41,643 bases of DNA from positions 1 through 41,643 of the forward strand of contig QAKK01000032.1 of the NCBI GenBank assembly GCA_003343845.1, given 5' to 3'. How positions within the stretch are numbered: the stretch's first letter is position 1; the number at the start of each line of letters is the position of its first letter. This document shows positions 8,771-16,591 of the stretch, one piece after another. Below the pieces are notes generated by a model. That model made no database searches, was not told the origin of the DNA, and worked only from the letters and a program-made list of their open reading frames with translations. Both the position numbers and the translations under genes were made by a program. This DNA comes from Oscillospiraceae bacterium (lineage in GTDB: Bacteria; Bacillota; Clostridia; Oscillospirales; CAG-272).

Positions 8771-9089
8771 AGATCTGATTATAGCGCTGAATGTATTCGG
8801 CTGCCGCCGCACGGATCTGCGCATGGTCCTGCGCATCCGCAATGCCCGCCGTCGCATCCTCCGTTGCGTCCGCGGTGACCGTCGCGGCATCGGTCATCCC
8901 GAAAAAGGCGGCAACCGCCTCATTCTCGCCGAGAAAATGCCGCGCAGCGCTTGCAGCGGCGGTAAGCGTGCCGTCCGCCGTTTCGCTTTCCAGTCTGTCA
9001 TACATCTGCACGGACAGTGCAAACACCGCGCAGAGTGCCACTGTTAAGATACAGAGCGCCATGCCCTCGCGCCCGATCCGGATCTTCAT
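8754..9089 (-). CDS. Small single-pass membrane protein, possible SpoIVFA-like partner
   Basis: A 111-residue protein from ATG 9089 (GGGCGGTGA upstream). A basic N-terminus (MKIRIGREG) leads to one membrane helix (about 10-28), then an Ala/Glu/Asp-rich extracytoplasmic segment ending in an amphipathic helix (AAAEYIQRYNQIYAALR). I recognise no domain. By position it corresponds to spoIVFA, which precedes and overlaps spoIVFB in spore formers, but it lacks the C-terminal LytM-like domain. An in-frame start at 9149 is rejected because it lies upstream of the promoter. Confidence 0.7.
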   Translation of the reverse strand: MKIRIGREGMALCILTVALCAVFALSVQMYDRLESETADGTLTAAASAARHFLGENEAVAAFFGMTDAATVTADATEDATAGIADAQDHAQIRAAAAEYIQRYNQIYAALR

Positions 9090-9113
9090 GCAGTCACCGC
9101 CCTTCGCTTTCCC

Positions 9114-9142
9114 ATTGTATGCAGAAGGCGGTGAAATTATAA
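9114..9142 (-). promoter_or_regulatory. Sigma-E-like promoter of the M50 protease unit
   Basis: On the minus strand TTATAAT (9136-9142), 14 bases, then CATACAAT (9114-9121). The -10 box matches the sporulation sigma-E consensus CATACA-T, the spacing is right, and the -35 has the ATA core. A sigma-A reading is poor because no good -35 lies 17 bases from either candidate -10. The start would be near 9107, just before the ribosome binding site. Confidence 0.55.
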
Positions 9143-9158
9143 GCCGCACACAAAACCC

Positions 9159-9180
9159 GAAGGCGGCACAAGCCGCCCTC
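9159..9180 (-). terminator. Possible terminator after the EamA transporter
   Basis: GGCGGC (9162-9167) and GCCGCC (9172-9177) form a GC-rich hairpin with a 4-base loop. On the minus strand it is followed by CTTCGGGTTTTG, so the T-run is displaced and short. Termination would be weak. Confidence 0.4.
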
Positions 9181-9191
9181 TGTGAAAGCGC

Positions 9192-10085
9192 TTATGCCGC
9201 CTTTTTGGATTTGAAAACATTAAGCTGTGAAAGGATGATGCCGACGAACATCAGCGCACAACCGATGTAACCGCGCACCCCGAGATTCTCATGCAGGATG
9301 AAGAACGCGCCGACCGCCGAGAAGACCGACTCGGTGCAGAGGATGATGGACGCAAGCGCCGGTTCCGTGCCGCGCTGCCCGATGACCTGACAGGTGTACG
9401 CCACGCCGGAGGACATGATGCCGCAGTACAGCAGCGGTACAGCCGCCGTGCGGATCAGTTCCGAGCTGACCGTCTCACGGAATGCAAGCGCAAAAATCAC
9501 GCACAGAGCACCGCAGACCACAAACTGCGCCATGGAAAACTTGATGGCGCTGGTATTCGGCGACAGCTTGTCGATCGCCACGATGTGCGCCGTCCAGAAC
9601 AGCGCGCCCGCAAGCGTGATGAGGTCTCCGGGTTGGAACGCGGTGTCCCCGCTCTGGAAGCTGACGAAATACAGACCGAGCACCGCGACGGCTGCCCCGA
9701 GCCATGCCTCGGGGCGCACGCGGCGATGCATGAAGATGCCGCAGAACGGCACAAAGATCATGTACAGTCCGGTGATAAACCCGGTCTTCGCCGAGCTCTG
9801 CGTCGCCTGCATGCCAAGCTGCTGCAAGGTGGTCGCCGCAAAGAGGATCACGCCGCAGACCGCACCGCCGCCGAGCGTGCGGCGCAGCTTTGCCGCATCG
9901 CGCCCCTCGCGCTCGAAGATCAGGATCACCGGCACGAGCGACAGCGCGCCGATGGCATACCGGATCGCGTTGAACCAGAACGCGCCGAGCGCATTGCCCC
10001 CCTGAAGTTGGAACGGAAACGCAAAGCCCCAAATGATCGCCGTGAGAAAAAGAATGAGGATATATTTTGTCTGGCTTTTCTTCAT
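9192..10085 (-). CDS. EamA (drug/metabolite) transporter family protein
   Basis: Membrane exporter of 297 residues with about ten helices arranged as two EamA repeats (about residues 8-140 and 150-290). The opening ILILFLTAIIWGFAFPFQ and the paired-helix pattern are typical. The second repeat contains the conserved GVAYTCQVIGQRGTEPALASIILCTESVF segment seen in RhaT/YdcZ-like members (motif residues Y, Q, P-A, E). ATG 10085 was chosen because GAGGGC precedes it and the promoter predicts a start near 10128. The substrate cannot be told from sequence; amino acid or metabolite export is usual in this family. Confidence 0.88.
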   Translation of the reverse strand: MKKSQTKYILILFLTAIIWGFAFPFQLQGGNALGAFWFNAIRYAIGALSLVPVILIFEREGRDAAKLRRTLGGGAVCGVILFAATTLQQLGMQATQSSAKTGFITGLYMIFVPFCGIFMHRRVRPEAWLGAAVAVLGLYFVSFQSGDTAFQPGDLITLAGALFWTAHIVAIDKLSPNTSAIKFSMAQFVVCGALCVIFALAFRETVSSELIRTAAVPLLYCGIMSSGVAYTCQVIGQRGTEPALASIILCTESVFSAVGAFFILHENLGVRGYIGCALMFVGIILSQLNVFKSKKAA

Positions 10086-10134
10086 ACCGATTGCCCTCGC
10101 CGCTGCGGCGGCGCCTTTCGCGAAATACATCCCT

Positions 10135-10163
10135 ATTTTATCCGTTTCGTGCGCCTTTGTCAA
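10135..10163 (-). promoter_or_regulatory. Sigma-A promoter of the EamA transporter gene
   Basis: On the minus strand a perfect TTGACA (10158-10163), a 17-base spacer and TAAAAT (10135-10140). It lies just past the terminator of the ribosomal operon, so the transporter is a separate transcription unit. Confidence 0.8.
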
Positions 10164-10191
10164 TTCCCGCGCCGTAAAATCGGGAAAAGCG

Positions 10192-10223
10192 AAAAAAGCA
10201 CGGTCCGCAGACCGCGCTTTTTT
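10192..10223 (-). terminator. Intrinsic terminator of the ribosomal superoperon
   Basis: AAAAAAGC (10192-10199) and CGGTC (10201-10205) pair with GACCG (10210-10214) and GCTTTTTT (10216-10223) around a CGCA loop, with one A-C mismatch. It lies 24 bases after the rplQ stop and has a T6 tail on the minus strand. Confidence 0.9.
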
Positions 10224-10246
10224 GTGTAAAATTCGCTTTTTGCGAC

Positions 10247-10621
10247 TTACTTCGCAGACTTCTCCGCAGCAGCCGTGGTGGGGACAAGGCGAATGATCGC
10301 CATCTCCGCCGCATCGCCTCTGCGAGGACCGATCTTGAAGATCTGGGTGTAACCGCCGTTGCGGTCAGCATACTCGGGTGCGATCGTGTCGAACAGCTTC
10401 TTCACGACGCTCTCCTTCGTAATGAATGCAAGTGCCTGACGGCGGCTTGCAAGCGTATTCTTCTTGCCGAGCGTGATCATCTTTTCGGCAAGAGGCTGTA
10501 CTTCCTTCGCTCTGGTGAGAGTCGTCTCAACAGAACCGTTCTCCAGCAAATAGGTTACCATGCCTCTGAGCATCGCTTTTCTATGGTCAGTGGTTCTGCC
10601 GAGCTTTCTGGTTCCGGGCAT
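10247..10621 (-). CDS. rplQ: 50S ribosomal protein L17
   Basis: Large-subunit protein near the exit tunnel, 124 residues, the usual bacterial length. The opening MPGTRKLGRTTDHRKAMLRG and the later GGYTQIFKIGPRRGDAAEMAIIRLV are diagnostic. GGAGGG precedes the ATG. It is the last gene of the superoperon, 43 bases after rpoA and just before the terminator. Confidence 0.98.
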   Translation of the reverse strand: MPGTRKLGRTTDHRKAMLRGMVTYLLENGSVETTLTRAKEVQPLAEKMITLGKKNTLASRRQALAFITKESVVKKLFDTIAPEYADRNGGYTQIFKIGPRRGDAAEMAIIRLVPTTAAAEKSAK

Positions 10622-10664
10622 TGTAGTTCCCTCCTTATCGTATTATGACGCCGTGCGTCGTGAA

Positions 10665-11633
10665 TTACTCTTCTTCGTGCTTCAGCTCGAGTCCGAGTCC
10701 CTGCAGCTTGTGGATAACTTCCTCAAGCGACTTCTTACCGAGATTCTTGACTTTAATCATTTCACTCTCGGTACGGTTGGTCAGATCCTCAACCGTGTTA
10801 ATGCCCGCGCGCTTCAGGCAGTTGAAGCTGCGCACGGACAGGTCAAGATCTTCAATGGTCATCTCAAGAACTCTATCACGGATGGTCTCCTTGCGTTCGA
10901 CCATAATCTCGGTCTTCTTTGCCTCGTCTGACATATTGACAAACAAGTTGAGATGCTCGTTGAGTATCTTGGCGGCAAGCGAGATCGCTTCCTTTGCGGA
11001 GATCGTGCCGTTCGTCTTGACATTCAGCGTGAGCTTGTCATAGTCCGTGATATTGCCGACACGCGTGTTTTCCACGGTGTACTGTGCCTTATACACGGGC
11101 GTGTAGATCGAATCGGTGAAGATCAGCCCGATCGGCGCACCGGTCGGAACGGATGCGTTGTACGCCTGCTTATTCTTCTCTTGCGAAACATATCCTCTGC
11201 CGTGATCGAAGGTCAGCTCCATGTAGAAGCGGGCATTCTCCACAACAGTGGCGATATGATGCTCGGGATTGAGGATTTCAATATCAGCGTCGGATGCAAT
11301 GTCGCCTGCGGTGACTTCGCACGCGCCTGTGACATCGATGACGACCGTCTTGGGCGTCTGCGAATAGAGCTTCGCAACAATGCCCTTGACATTGAGTACG
11401 ATCTCGGTGACGTCTTCTTTTACGCCGGACACGGTCGAGATCTCGTGAAGAACGCCGTCGATCTTGATGCTGCATACCGCAACACCGGGAAGCGAGCTGA
11501 GAAGCACACGGCGCAGCGAGTTGCCAAGCGTCGTGCCGTAGCCGCGCTCCAGCGGTTCGACAATGAAAGTTCCCTCACTGCCGTCTTCGCTGACGCCAAC
11601 CATGCTGATATTGGGCTTTTCAATTTCTATCAT
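10665..11633 (-). CDS. rpoA: RNA polymerase alpha subunit
   Basis: Forms the dimer that nucleates RNA polymerase assembly; 322 residues. The N-terminal domain (to about 230) shows EPLERGYGTTLGNSLRRVLLSSLPG. After a short linker the C-terminal domain (about 250-315) contains the helix-hairpin-helix DNA-contact region LKRAGINTVEDLTNRTESEMIKVKNLG. AAGGAGGG precedes the ATG. A 128-base gap with hairpins separates it from rpsD. Confidence 0.98.
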   Translation of the reverse strand: MIEIEKPNISMVGVSEDGSEGTFIVEPLERGYGTTLGNSLRRVLLSSLPGVAVCSIKIDGVLHEISTVSGVKEDVTEIVLNVKGIVAKLYSQTPKTVVIDVTGACEVTAGDIASDADIEILNPEHHIATVVENARFYMELTFDHGRGYVSQEKNKQAYNASVPTGAPIGLIFTDSIYTPVYKAQYTVENTRVGNITDYDKLTLNVKTNGTISAKEAISLAAKILNEHLNLFVNMSDEAKKTEIMVERKETIRDRVLEMTIEDLDLSVRSFNCLKRAGINTVEDLTNRTESEMIKVKNLGKKSLEEVIHKLQGLGLELKHEEE

Positions 11634-11685
11634 TTCGTACCCTCCTTGAAATCAAATGATGCAATCGTTCTTTCATGCCCCGTAC

Positions 11686-11760
11686 GGGGTTGGGAATTTG
11701 CACTGCACATATATGCACGCCCGAAGCGCCGCTCCGATGCGTACATACATCGGAGGCGGT
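11686..11760 (-). other. Hairpin-rich gap between rpsD and rpoA
   Basis: Within the 128-base gap two inverted repeats stand out. CCCCGTACGGGG lies at about 11686-11697. A longer hairpin lies next to the rpsD stop, TCCGATG paired with CATCGGA plus flanking CCGC/GCGG with a bulge (about 11730-11760). Neither has a T-run, so they look like processing, stabilising or partial attenuation elements rather than full terminators. Confidence 0.4.
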
Positions 11761-11761
11761 A

Positions 11762-12388
11762 TTACTTGGAATAGAACTCGACGATAAGCTGCTCGTTGAT
11801 CTCGAAGTCGATGTCTTCCTTCGTGGGAAGTGCGACGACCTTTGCAGTGCCGTTTTCCTTGTTGACATCAAGCCACTTCGGAGAAACGCGCGATGCAAGA
11901 CCTTCAAGAAGCTCCTTGATCTTTGCACTGTCCGTGCTGTTGTCGCTTACGGTGATCACATCGCCGACACGGACAAGCAGCGAGGGGATGTTTGCCTTCT
12001 TGCCGTTGATGCGGAAGTGATTGTGCAGAACGAGCTGACGTGCTTCAGCGCGGCTCTCTGCCATACCCATTCTGTAAACAACATTGTCAAAGCGGCACTC
12101 AAGGATGGTGAGCAGGTTTGCACCGGTCATGCCTTCCTTTGCGTCTGCCATGTCAAAGTAGTTTCTGAACTGCTTCTCCTGGATGCCGTAGTATCTTCTG
12201 ACCTTCTGCTTCTCACGGAGATGCATACCGTATTCGCCGACCTTCTTGCGTGCATCTGCATGCTGACCGGGAACCTTTGCTCTGCGGTCAAGAGAGCACT
12301 TGCCGGACGTGCAGCGTTCGCCCTTCAGATACAGCTTTACGCCTTCTCTGCGGCACATTCTGCAAACAGGACCTGTATATCTTGCCAT
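11762..12388 (-). CDS. rpsD: 30S ribosomal protein S4
   Basis: Early 16S rRNA-binding assembly protein, 208 residues. The start MARYTGPVCRMCRREGVKLYLKG carries C-x2-C, and with C27 and C32 (ERCTSGKC) completes a zinc-type N-terminus. The S4 RNA-binding domain (about 97-160) includes RLDNVV-like FDNVVYRMGMAESRAEARQLVLHNHF. GGAGG upstream; 22 bases from rpsK. Confidence 0.98.
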   Translation of the reverse strand: MARYTGPVCRMCRREGVKLYLKGERCTSGKCSLDRRAKVPGQHADARKKVGEYGMHLREKQKVRRYYGIQEKQFRNYFDMADAKEGMTGANLLTILECRFDNVVYRMGMAESRAEARQLVLHNHFRINGKKANIPSLLVRVGDVITVSDNSTDSAKIKELLEGLASRVSPKWLDVNKENGTAKVVALPTKEDIDFEINEQLIVEFYSK

Positions 12389-12410
12389 TGTGTTATACCT
12401 CCTTCAATCA

Positions 12411-12806
12411 TTACACGCGTCTGCGCTTGGGCGGACGGCAACCGTTGTGCGGGATCGGGGTAACGTCCTTGATCAGCGTGATGTCGAGACCGACGGTCTG
12501 GAGCGCACGGATCGCAGATTCACGTCCCGAGCCGGGACCCTTGACATAGACCTCAACGGTCTTCATGCCGTGGTCAACGGCAATCTTGCCGGCCTGCTCA
12601 GCAGCAGTCTGTGCTGCGTAAGGAGTGGACTTTCTCGAACCCTTGAAACCGAGCTCGCCTGCGGATGCCCACGATACGGCGTTGCCTTCGGTATCGGTGA
12701 TCGTGATGATCGTGTTGTTAAAGGTCGACTGGATATGCGCTGCGCCTTTTTCAACGTTCTTGCGCTCACGGCGCTTCTTGATAACCTTCTTAACTGCCTT
12801 AGCCAT
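12411..12806 (-). CDS. rpsK: 30S ribosomal protein S11
   Basis: Platform protein of the small subunit, 131 residues. The segment AHIQSTFNNTIITITD and the C-terminal tail TPIPHNGCRPPKRRRV are characteristic. The basic N-terminal run KKVIKKRRERKN is also normal. AAGGAG upstream, 17 bases after rpsM. Confidence 0.98.
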   Translation of the reverse strand: MAKAVKKVIKKRRERKNVEKGAAHIQSTFNNTIITITDTEGNAVSWASAGELGFKGSRKSTPYAAQTAAEQAGKIAVDHGMKTVEVYVKGPGSGRESAIRALQTVGLDITLIKDVTPIPHNGCRPPKRRRV

Positions 12807-12823
12807 CTTTCGTTATCACTCCT

Positions 12824-13192
12824 TTACTTCTTCTTGTTCGCGATGGTCTTTGCGGGACCCTTGCGCGTTCTGGCATTGGTCTTCGTGCGCTGTCCTCTTA
12901 CGGGCAGGCCCTTTCTGTGACGAATGCCGCGGTAGCAGTTGATTTCTACCATGTTCTTGATGTTGAGCGCTACATCACGGCGAAGGTCGCCCTCGACGGT
13001 GTAGTGTGCTTCGATCTCATCACGGAGCTTCGCGATCTCAGCCTCGGTCAGATCCTTTGCACGGGTATCAGGGTTGATACCGGTCTTTGCAAGGATCGCC
13101 TTGGCACTGGTCTGTCCGATACCGTAAATGTAGGTCAGCGCGATCTCAACACGCTTCTGATTTGGAATATCAACACCAGCTATACGAGCCAT
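12824..13192 (-). CDS. rpsM: 30S ribosomal protein S13
   Basis: Head protein of the small subunit contacting the P-site tRNA and inter-subunit bridge B1; 122 residues. The opening MARIAGVDIPNQKRVEIALTYIYG, the helix-two-turn-helix region and the basic tail GQRTKTNARTRKGPAKTIANKKK (residues typical of S13) identify it. The start follows AAAGGGTGG. Confidence 0.98.
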   Translation of the reverse strand: MARIAGVDIPNQKRVEIALTYIYGIGQTSAKAILAKTGINPDTRAKDLTEAEIAKLRDEIEAHYTVEGDLRRDVALNIKNMVEINCYRGIRHRKGLPVRGQRTKTNARTRKGPAKTIANKKK

Positions 13193-13255
13193 TTGTGTAA
13201 TCCACCCTTTCTTTGGTTTCTGTCACTTGGACAGTCTTGGTATAATGGGATCTGC

Positions 13256-13369
13256 TTAGCCCTGCTTCTGCTTATGCTTGGGGTTCTCGCAAATAACCAT
13301 TACTTTACCTTTTCTCTTGATGATTTTGCACTTTTCGCAAATCTTCTTTACGGAAGGCTTAACTTTCAT
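13256..13369 (-). CDS. rpmJ: 50S ribosomal protein L36 (zinc type)
   Basis: Very short gene of 37 codons between infA and rpsM, the usual place in Firmicutes. The translation reads MKVKPSVKKICEKC followed by KIIKRKGKVMVICENPKHKQKQG. It holds three cysteines and a histidine (C11, C14, C27, H32), the zinc-binding C+ form. GAAAGGAAG precedes the ATG. Between its end and rpsM lie 63 non-coding bases with a small CTGTC/GACAG hairpin. Confidence 0.96.
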   Translation of the reverse strand: MKVKPSVKKICEKCKIIKRKGKVMVICENPKHKQKQG

Positions 13370-13397
13370 TGTTTATCTTCCTTTCATAATGGTTTGT

Positions 13398-13616
13398 TTA
13401 TTTCACGCGCCAGGTGATGCGCCCCTTGGTCAGGTCGTATACCGAGACCTCGACGGTCACCTTGTCACCGGGCAGTATTCGGATATAGTTCATGCGGAGC
13501 TTACCCGAGATGTGGGCATTTACGATATGCCCGTTGGGAAGCTGCACTTTGAAGTTGGCATTCGGCAGAGCCTCAATGACCACACCTTCAAATTCCATTA
13601 CGTCATCCTTCGGCAG
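13398..13616 (-). CDS. infA: Translation initiation factor IF-1, probable CTG start
   Basis: IF-1 binds the 30S A site and is essential for initiation. From CTG 13614-13616 the protein would be exactly 72 residues, the standard IF-1 length. It would begin (M)PKDDVMEFEG, aligning with the common MAKDDVIEVEG opening. A strong AAGGAGG lies 7 bases before this CTG. The first upstream ATG (13643) lies before that ribosome binding site and has none of its own. The next downstream ATG (13598) would remove six residues but has an AAGGA site. The OB-fold motifs HISGKLRMNYIRILPGDKV and YDLTKGRITWR are intact. The start overlaps the end of the KOW gene by 14 bases. Confidence 0.9.
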   Translation of the reverse strand: MPKDDVMEFEGVVIEALPNANFKVQLPNGHIVNAHISGKLRMNYIRILPGDKVTVEVSVYDLTKGRITWRVK

Positions 13617-13878
13617 AATAATCCCTCCTTGCCTCAATCTCATAGTCCGCTATACGCTGACGGAGCGTTTCATCGTCGCACGGAATTTCGATCCGCGCGC
13701 CGGTGAACTGCAAATGCTTCAGTCGTTTTCGCTTCGGTCGGTCCAGTTTGCGCAGGTCTCCGTTTGCAAGAAGCACAAAATCCTCATCGCAAACGCCGAC
13801 TACGCAGAACAGCCGTTTTCTGTCCCTGCCGCACATCGAGTACGCAAGGCAGCCGACACAGCTCTCACACATGGGCAT
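13603..13878 (-). CDS. KOW-domain RNA-binding protein (L14e-like)
   Basis: Small basic protein of 91 residues that in Clostridia sits between map and infA. The KOW-like core is recognisable at GRDRKRLFCVVG, then a loop and GDLRKLDRPKRKRLKHLQ, and resembles archaeal/eukaryotic L14e. Function is not established; ribosome or rRNA binding is inferred from fold and operon. The N-terminus here contains an unusual cluster CESCVGC plus C16. The ATG at 13878 overlaps the map stop by 14 bases with no clear ribosome binding site, so coupled translation is likely and the start is somewhat uncertain. Confidence 0.82.
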   Translation of the reverse strand: MPMCESCVGCLAYSMCGRDRKRLFCVVGVCDEDFVLLANGDLRKLDRPKRKRLKHLQFTGARIEIPCDDETLRQRIADYEIEARRDYSAEG

Positions 13879-14620
13879 CCGTCAGAATGATCGGTCCCTC
13901 ATCGGTCAGCGCAACGGTGTTTTCGTAGTGCGCCGACAGCTTGCCGTCGGCGGTCTTGACCGTCCAGCCGTCGGGAAGCTCGAGTACATCGGGGACGCCT
14001 GCATTGACCATCGGCTCGATCGCAATGACCATGCCGGGGTAAAGTCTGGCGCCGCGACCCGGCGTACCGTAGTTCGGAACCTCGGGCGATTCGTGCAGCT
14101 CATGCCCCACGCCGTGCCCGACGTATCTGCGGACGACACTGAAACCGTTTGCCTTTGCACAAGCCTCCACAGCCGCGCCGATATCGCCGATGCGTAAACC
14201 GGCAGAGACTTGTTCAAAGCCCTTGAAGAAGCTCTCTTTCGTCGCTTCGATCAGGTGCATGGCTTCTGCACTGACCTTCCCGACCGGGAATGTCCGTGCG
14301 CTGTCGCCGTGGAACCCGTCGATAAACGCGCCCACGTCAACCTTTACGATGTCGCCCTCTTTAAGAATCCGATTCTTCGAGGGAATGCCGTGAATGACTT
14401 CGTCATTGATGCTGATGCAGGCACTGCCGGGGAAGCCGCCGTAACCGAGGAAAGACGGTTTTGCACCGCACTTCACGATGTAATCGTGGATCACGGTGTC
14501 CAGAAATTTCGTGGAAATTCCGGGTTTCACATGTTCCTCTGCCACGAGCAGCGCCTCGGCGGTAATTCTGCCCGCCACGCGCATCTGCTTTAACTGTGCT
14601 GAATTTTTAAGCTGAATCAT
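13865..14620 (-). CDS. map: Methionine aminopeptidase, type I
   Basis: Removes the initiator methionine from nascent proteins; a cytoplasmic dimetal enzyme of 251 residues. Metal ligands are visible as D in VKVDVGAFIDGFHGD (two Asp), H in GHGVGHELHESP, E in AIEPMVN and E in HYENTVAL. No N-terminal SH3-binding extension is present, so it is the short type Ia form. It starts one base after adk ends, with the site GGAGCG inside adk. Confidence 0.97.
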   Translation of the reverse strand: MIQLKNSAQLKQMRVAGRITAEALLVAEEHVKPGISTKFLDTVIHDYIVKCGAKPSFLGYGGFPGSACISINDEVIHGIPSKNRILKEGDIVKVDVGAFIDGFHGDSARTFPVGKVSAEAMHLIEATKESFFKGFEQVSAGLRIGDIGAAVEACAKANGFSVVRRYVGHGVGHELHESPEVPNYGTPGRGARLYPGMVIAIEPMVNAGVPDVLELPDGWTVKTADGKLSAHYENTVALTDEGPIILTDAHV

Positions 14621-14621
14621 T

Positions 14622-15254
14622 TTACGCTCCGATTGCCTGGAAGGTCAGCGCCGTAGTGTCCTCCAGCTTCTCCTGACCGACGACCGTTTTCAGGATCCCC
14701 TTTGCCGCATAGTAGCGCTCCAGAGGTTCGGTCTCGGTGTGGTAGACCGCGAGGCGGTCACGGACGACCTCGGGCTTATCATCCTTGCGGATGGTCAGCT
14801 CGGCGCCGCACTTGTCACACTTGTCGCCCTTCGCGGAAGGATTGAACAGCGTGTGGAAGGTAGCACCGCAGGTGGGGCAGACACGTCTGCCGCTCATGCG
14901 CGAGACGATGGTCTCGTCACTGACGCTGATGTTGACGACCAGGTCAATGACGATACCCATTTTGTCCAGCGCTTCTGCCTGCGCAATCGTGCGCGGGAAG
15001 CCGTCGAGAATAAAGCCGTTTTTGCAATCGTCCTCAGCCAAACGCTCACGGATGATGCCGATGACAACCTCATCGGGAACCAGCTTGCCCGCCTCGATAT
15101 AGCTCTTGGCGGCAAGCCCCATCTCCGTGCCCTCCTTCAGCGCTTTGCGAATGATCGCGCCGGTGGAGATCGTCGGAATGCCGAGTCTTTCGGATACGAG
15201 TTCTGCCTGTGTGCCTTTACCGGCACCGGGAGCACCCAGAAATATGATCTTCAT
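14622..15254 (-). CDS. adk: Adenylate kinase, zinc-LID type
   Basis: Interconverts ATP + AMP and 2 ADP; 210 residues. The P-loop GAPGAGKGTQ is at residues 7-16, the AMP-binding region includes GFPRTIAQA, and the LID domain carries four cysteines (CPTCG and CDKCG) for a structural zinc, typical of Gram-positive enzymes. It lies between secY and map as in other Firmicutes. AGTGAGG site; 23 bases after secY. Confidence 0.98.
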   Translation of the reverse strand: MKIIFLGAPGAGKGTQAELVSERLGIPTISTGAIIRKALKEGTEMGLAAKSYIEAGKLVPDEVVIGIIRERLAEDDCKNGFILDGFPRTIAQAEALDKMGIVIDLVVNISVSDETIVSRMSGRRVCPTCGATFHTLFNPSAKGDKCDKCGAELTIRKDDKPEVVRDRLAVYHTETEPLERYYAAKGILKTVVGQEKLEDTTALTFQAIGA

Positions 15255-15277
15255 GCTTTACCTCACTTGAGAAAGGC

Positions 15278-16591
15278 TTATTCCAGGAAGCCCTTGTAGT
15301 GACGCATCGTCATCTGTGCCTCGATCTCTCTCGTGGTCTCCAGCGCAACGCCGACAACGATCAGCAGCGAAGAGCCGCCGAACATGATGCCCTGGAACGT
15401 CGACTTGGAAATCATCGTGAGAATCATCGGGAAGATTGCGATTACGCCCAGATAGATCGCGCCGATCAGCGTGATCTTGGACAGAATCTTGGAAATATAA
15501 TCAGAAGTGGGTTTGCCGGGACGAATACCGGGGATGAATCCGCCGTTCTTCTTCAGATTATTTGCCACCTCAACCGGGTTGAACGAGATCGCGATATAGA
15601 AGTACGCGAACGCGATGATCAGGATGAAGTAGACAATAACATAAACGATGGAAGTCGGATCCGAGATGTTCTTGAAGAAGTTGTAGACGCTCTTGCCGAA
15701 GCCGGCGGTCGTGGGCTCCTTGATGAACATCATGATGGTTGCGGGCAGCGAGCAGATCGAGGAAGCGAAGATGATCGGCATGACACCGGTCATGTTCAGC
15801 TTGATCGGCAGTACGGAGCTTTGACCGCCGTACATCTTTCTGCCAACCACGCGCTTTGCATACTGAACGGGGATCTTGCGCTCGCTCTCCGTGAGGAAAA
15901 CGACAACGCCGACCAGCGCGATCATGAATGCGATAATGCAGAGGATGAAAAGAACGCCCCAGAGAATGCCGAGACCGCCCTTCTGCATCCAACCGTAAGC
16001 GGTGTTCCACATGGTGCGGAACATCGAGGGCAGACGAGAGATGATGTTTGCAAAGAGGATCATCGAGATACCGTTGCCGATACCCTTTTCATCGATCTTC
16101 TCTGCAAGCCACATGACCAGTGCTGCGCCCGCGCAATAGCAGGAGATGATGACGACTGCCGTGAATGCGCCGGTGTTGGTGACTGCATTGTAGTTCTTCA
16201 TCAGCATATAGTAGCCGAAGCTGGTGACAAGCGCCAGGGCAACGGTTACATAGCGGGTGATGCTGTCCAGCTTCTTTCTGCCCTCTTCGCCTTCCTTGGA
16301 GAGCTTTTCAAGCGCAGGGATGGCGATGGCAAGCAGCTGAATGATAATGGATGCGTTGATGTAGGGAGATACGCCGAGGGCAAACAGGGTTGCCTGCTCG
16401 AGCGCGCCGCCCGACAGAAGGTTGAGATAGTCGAAAATGGAGCCGGAGCCGAAGACGTTCTCAATACCGGTCTGAATATACGGTACGGGAACGGCGACAC
16501 CGATACGATACAGAAGGATAACGAACAGGGTGAACAGAATCTTGTTTCTCAGATCAGGGATCTTGAACGCGTTCTTAAATGTCTGAAACAT
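15278..16591 (-). CDS. secY: Protein translocase subunit SecY
   Basis: Pore-forming subunit of the Sec translocon, 437 residues with ten membrane helices. The N-terminal KIPDLRNKILFTLFVILLYRIGVAVPVP, the plug-region NLLSGGALEQATLFALGVSPYI and the C-terminal tail ETTREIEAQMTMRHYKGFL are diagnostic. The ATG abuts the rplO stop (TAAATG), with AGAGGTGG inside rplO. Confidence 0.98.
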   Translation of the reverse strand: MFQTFKNAFKIPDLRNKILFTLFVILLYRIGVAVPVPYIQTGIENVFGSGSIFDYLNLLSGGALEQATLFALGVSPYINASIIIQLLAIAIPALEKLSKEGEEGRKKLDSITRYVTVALALVTSFGYYMLMKNYNAVTNTGAFTAVVIISCYCAGAALVMWLAEKIDEKGIGNGISMILFANIISRLPSMFRTMWNTAYGWMQKGGLGILWGVLFILCIIAFMIALVGVVVFLTESERKIPVQYAKRVVGRKMYGGQSSVLPIKLNMTGVMPIIFASSICSLPATIMMFIKEPTTAGFGKSVYNFFKNISDPTSIVYVIVYFILIIAFAYFYIAISFNPVEVANNLKKNGGFIPGIRPGKPTSDYISKILSKITLIGAIYLGVIAIFPMILTMISKSTFQGIMFGGSSLLIVVGVALETTREIEAQMTMRHYKGFLE

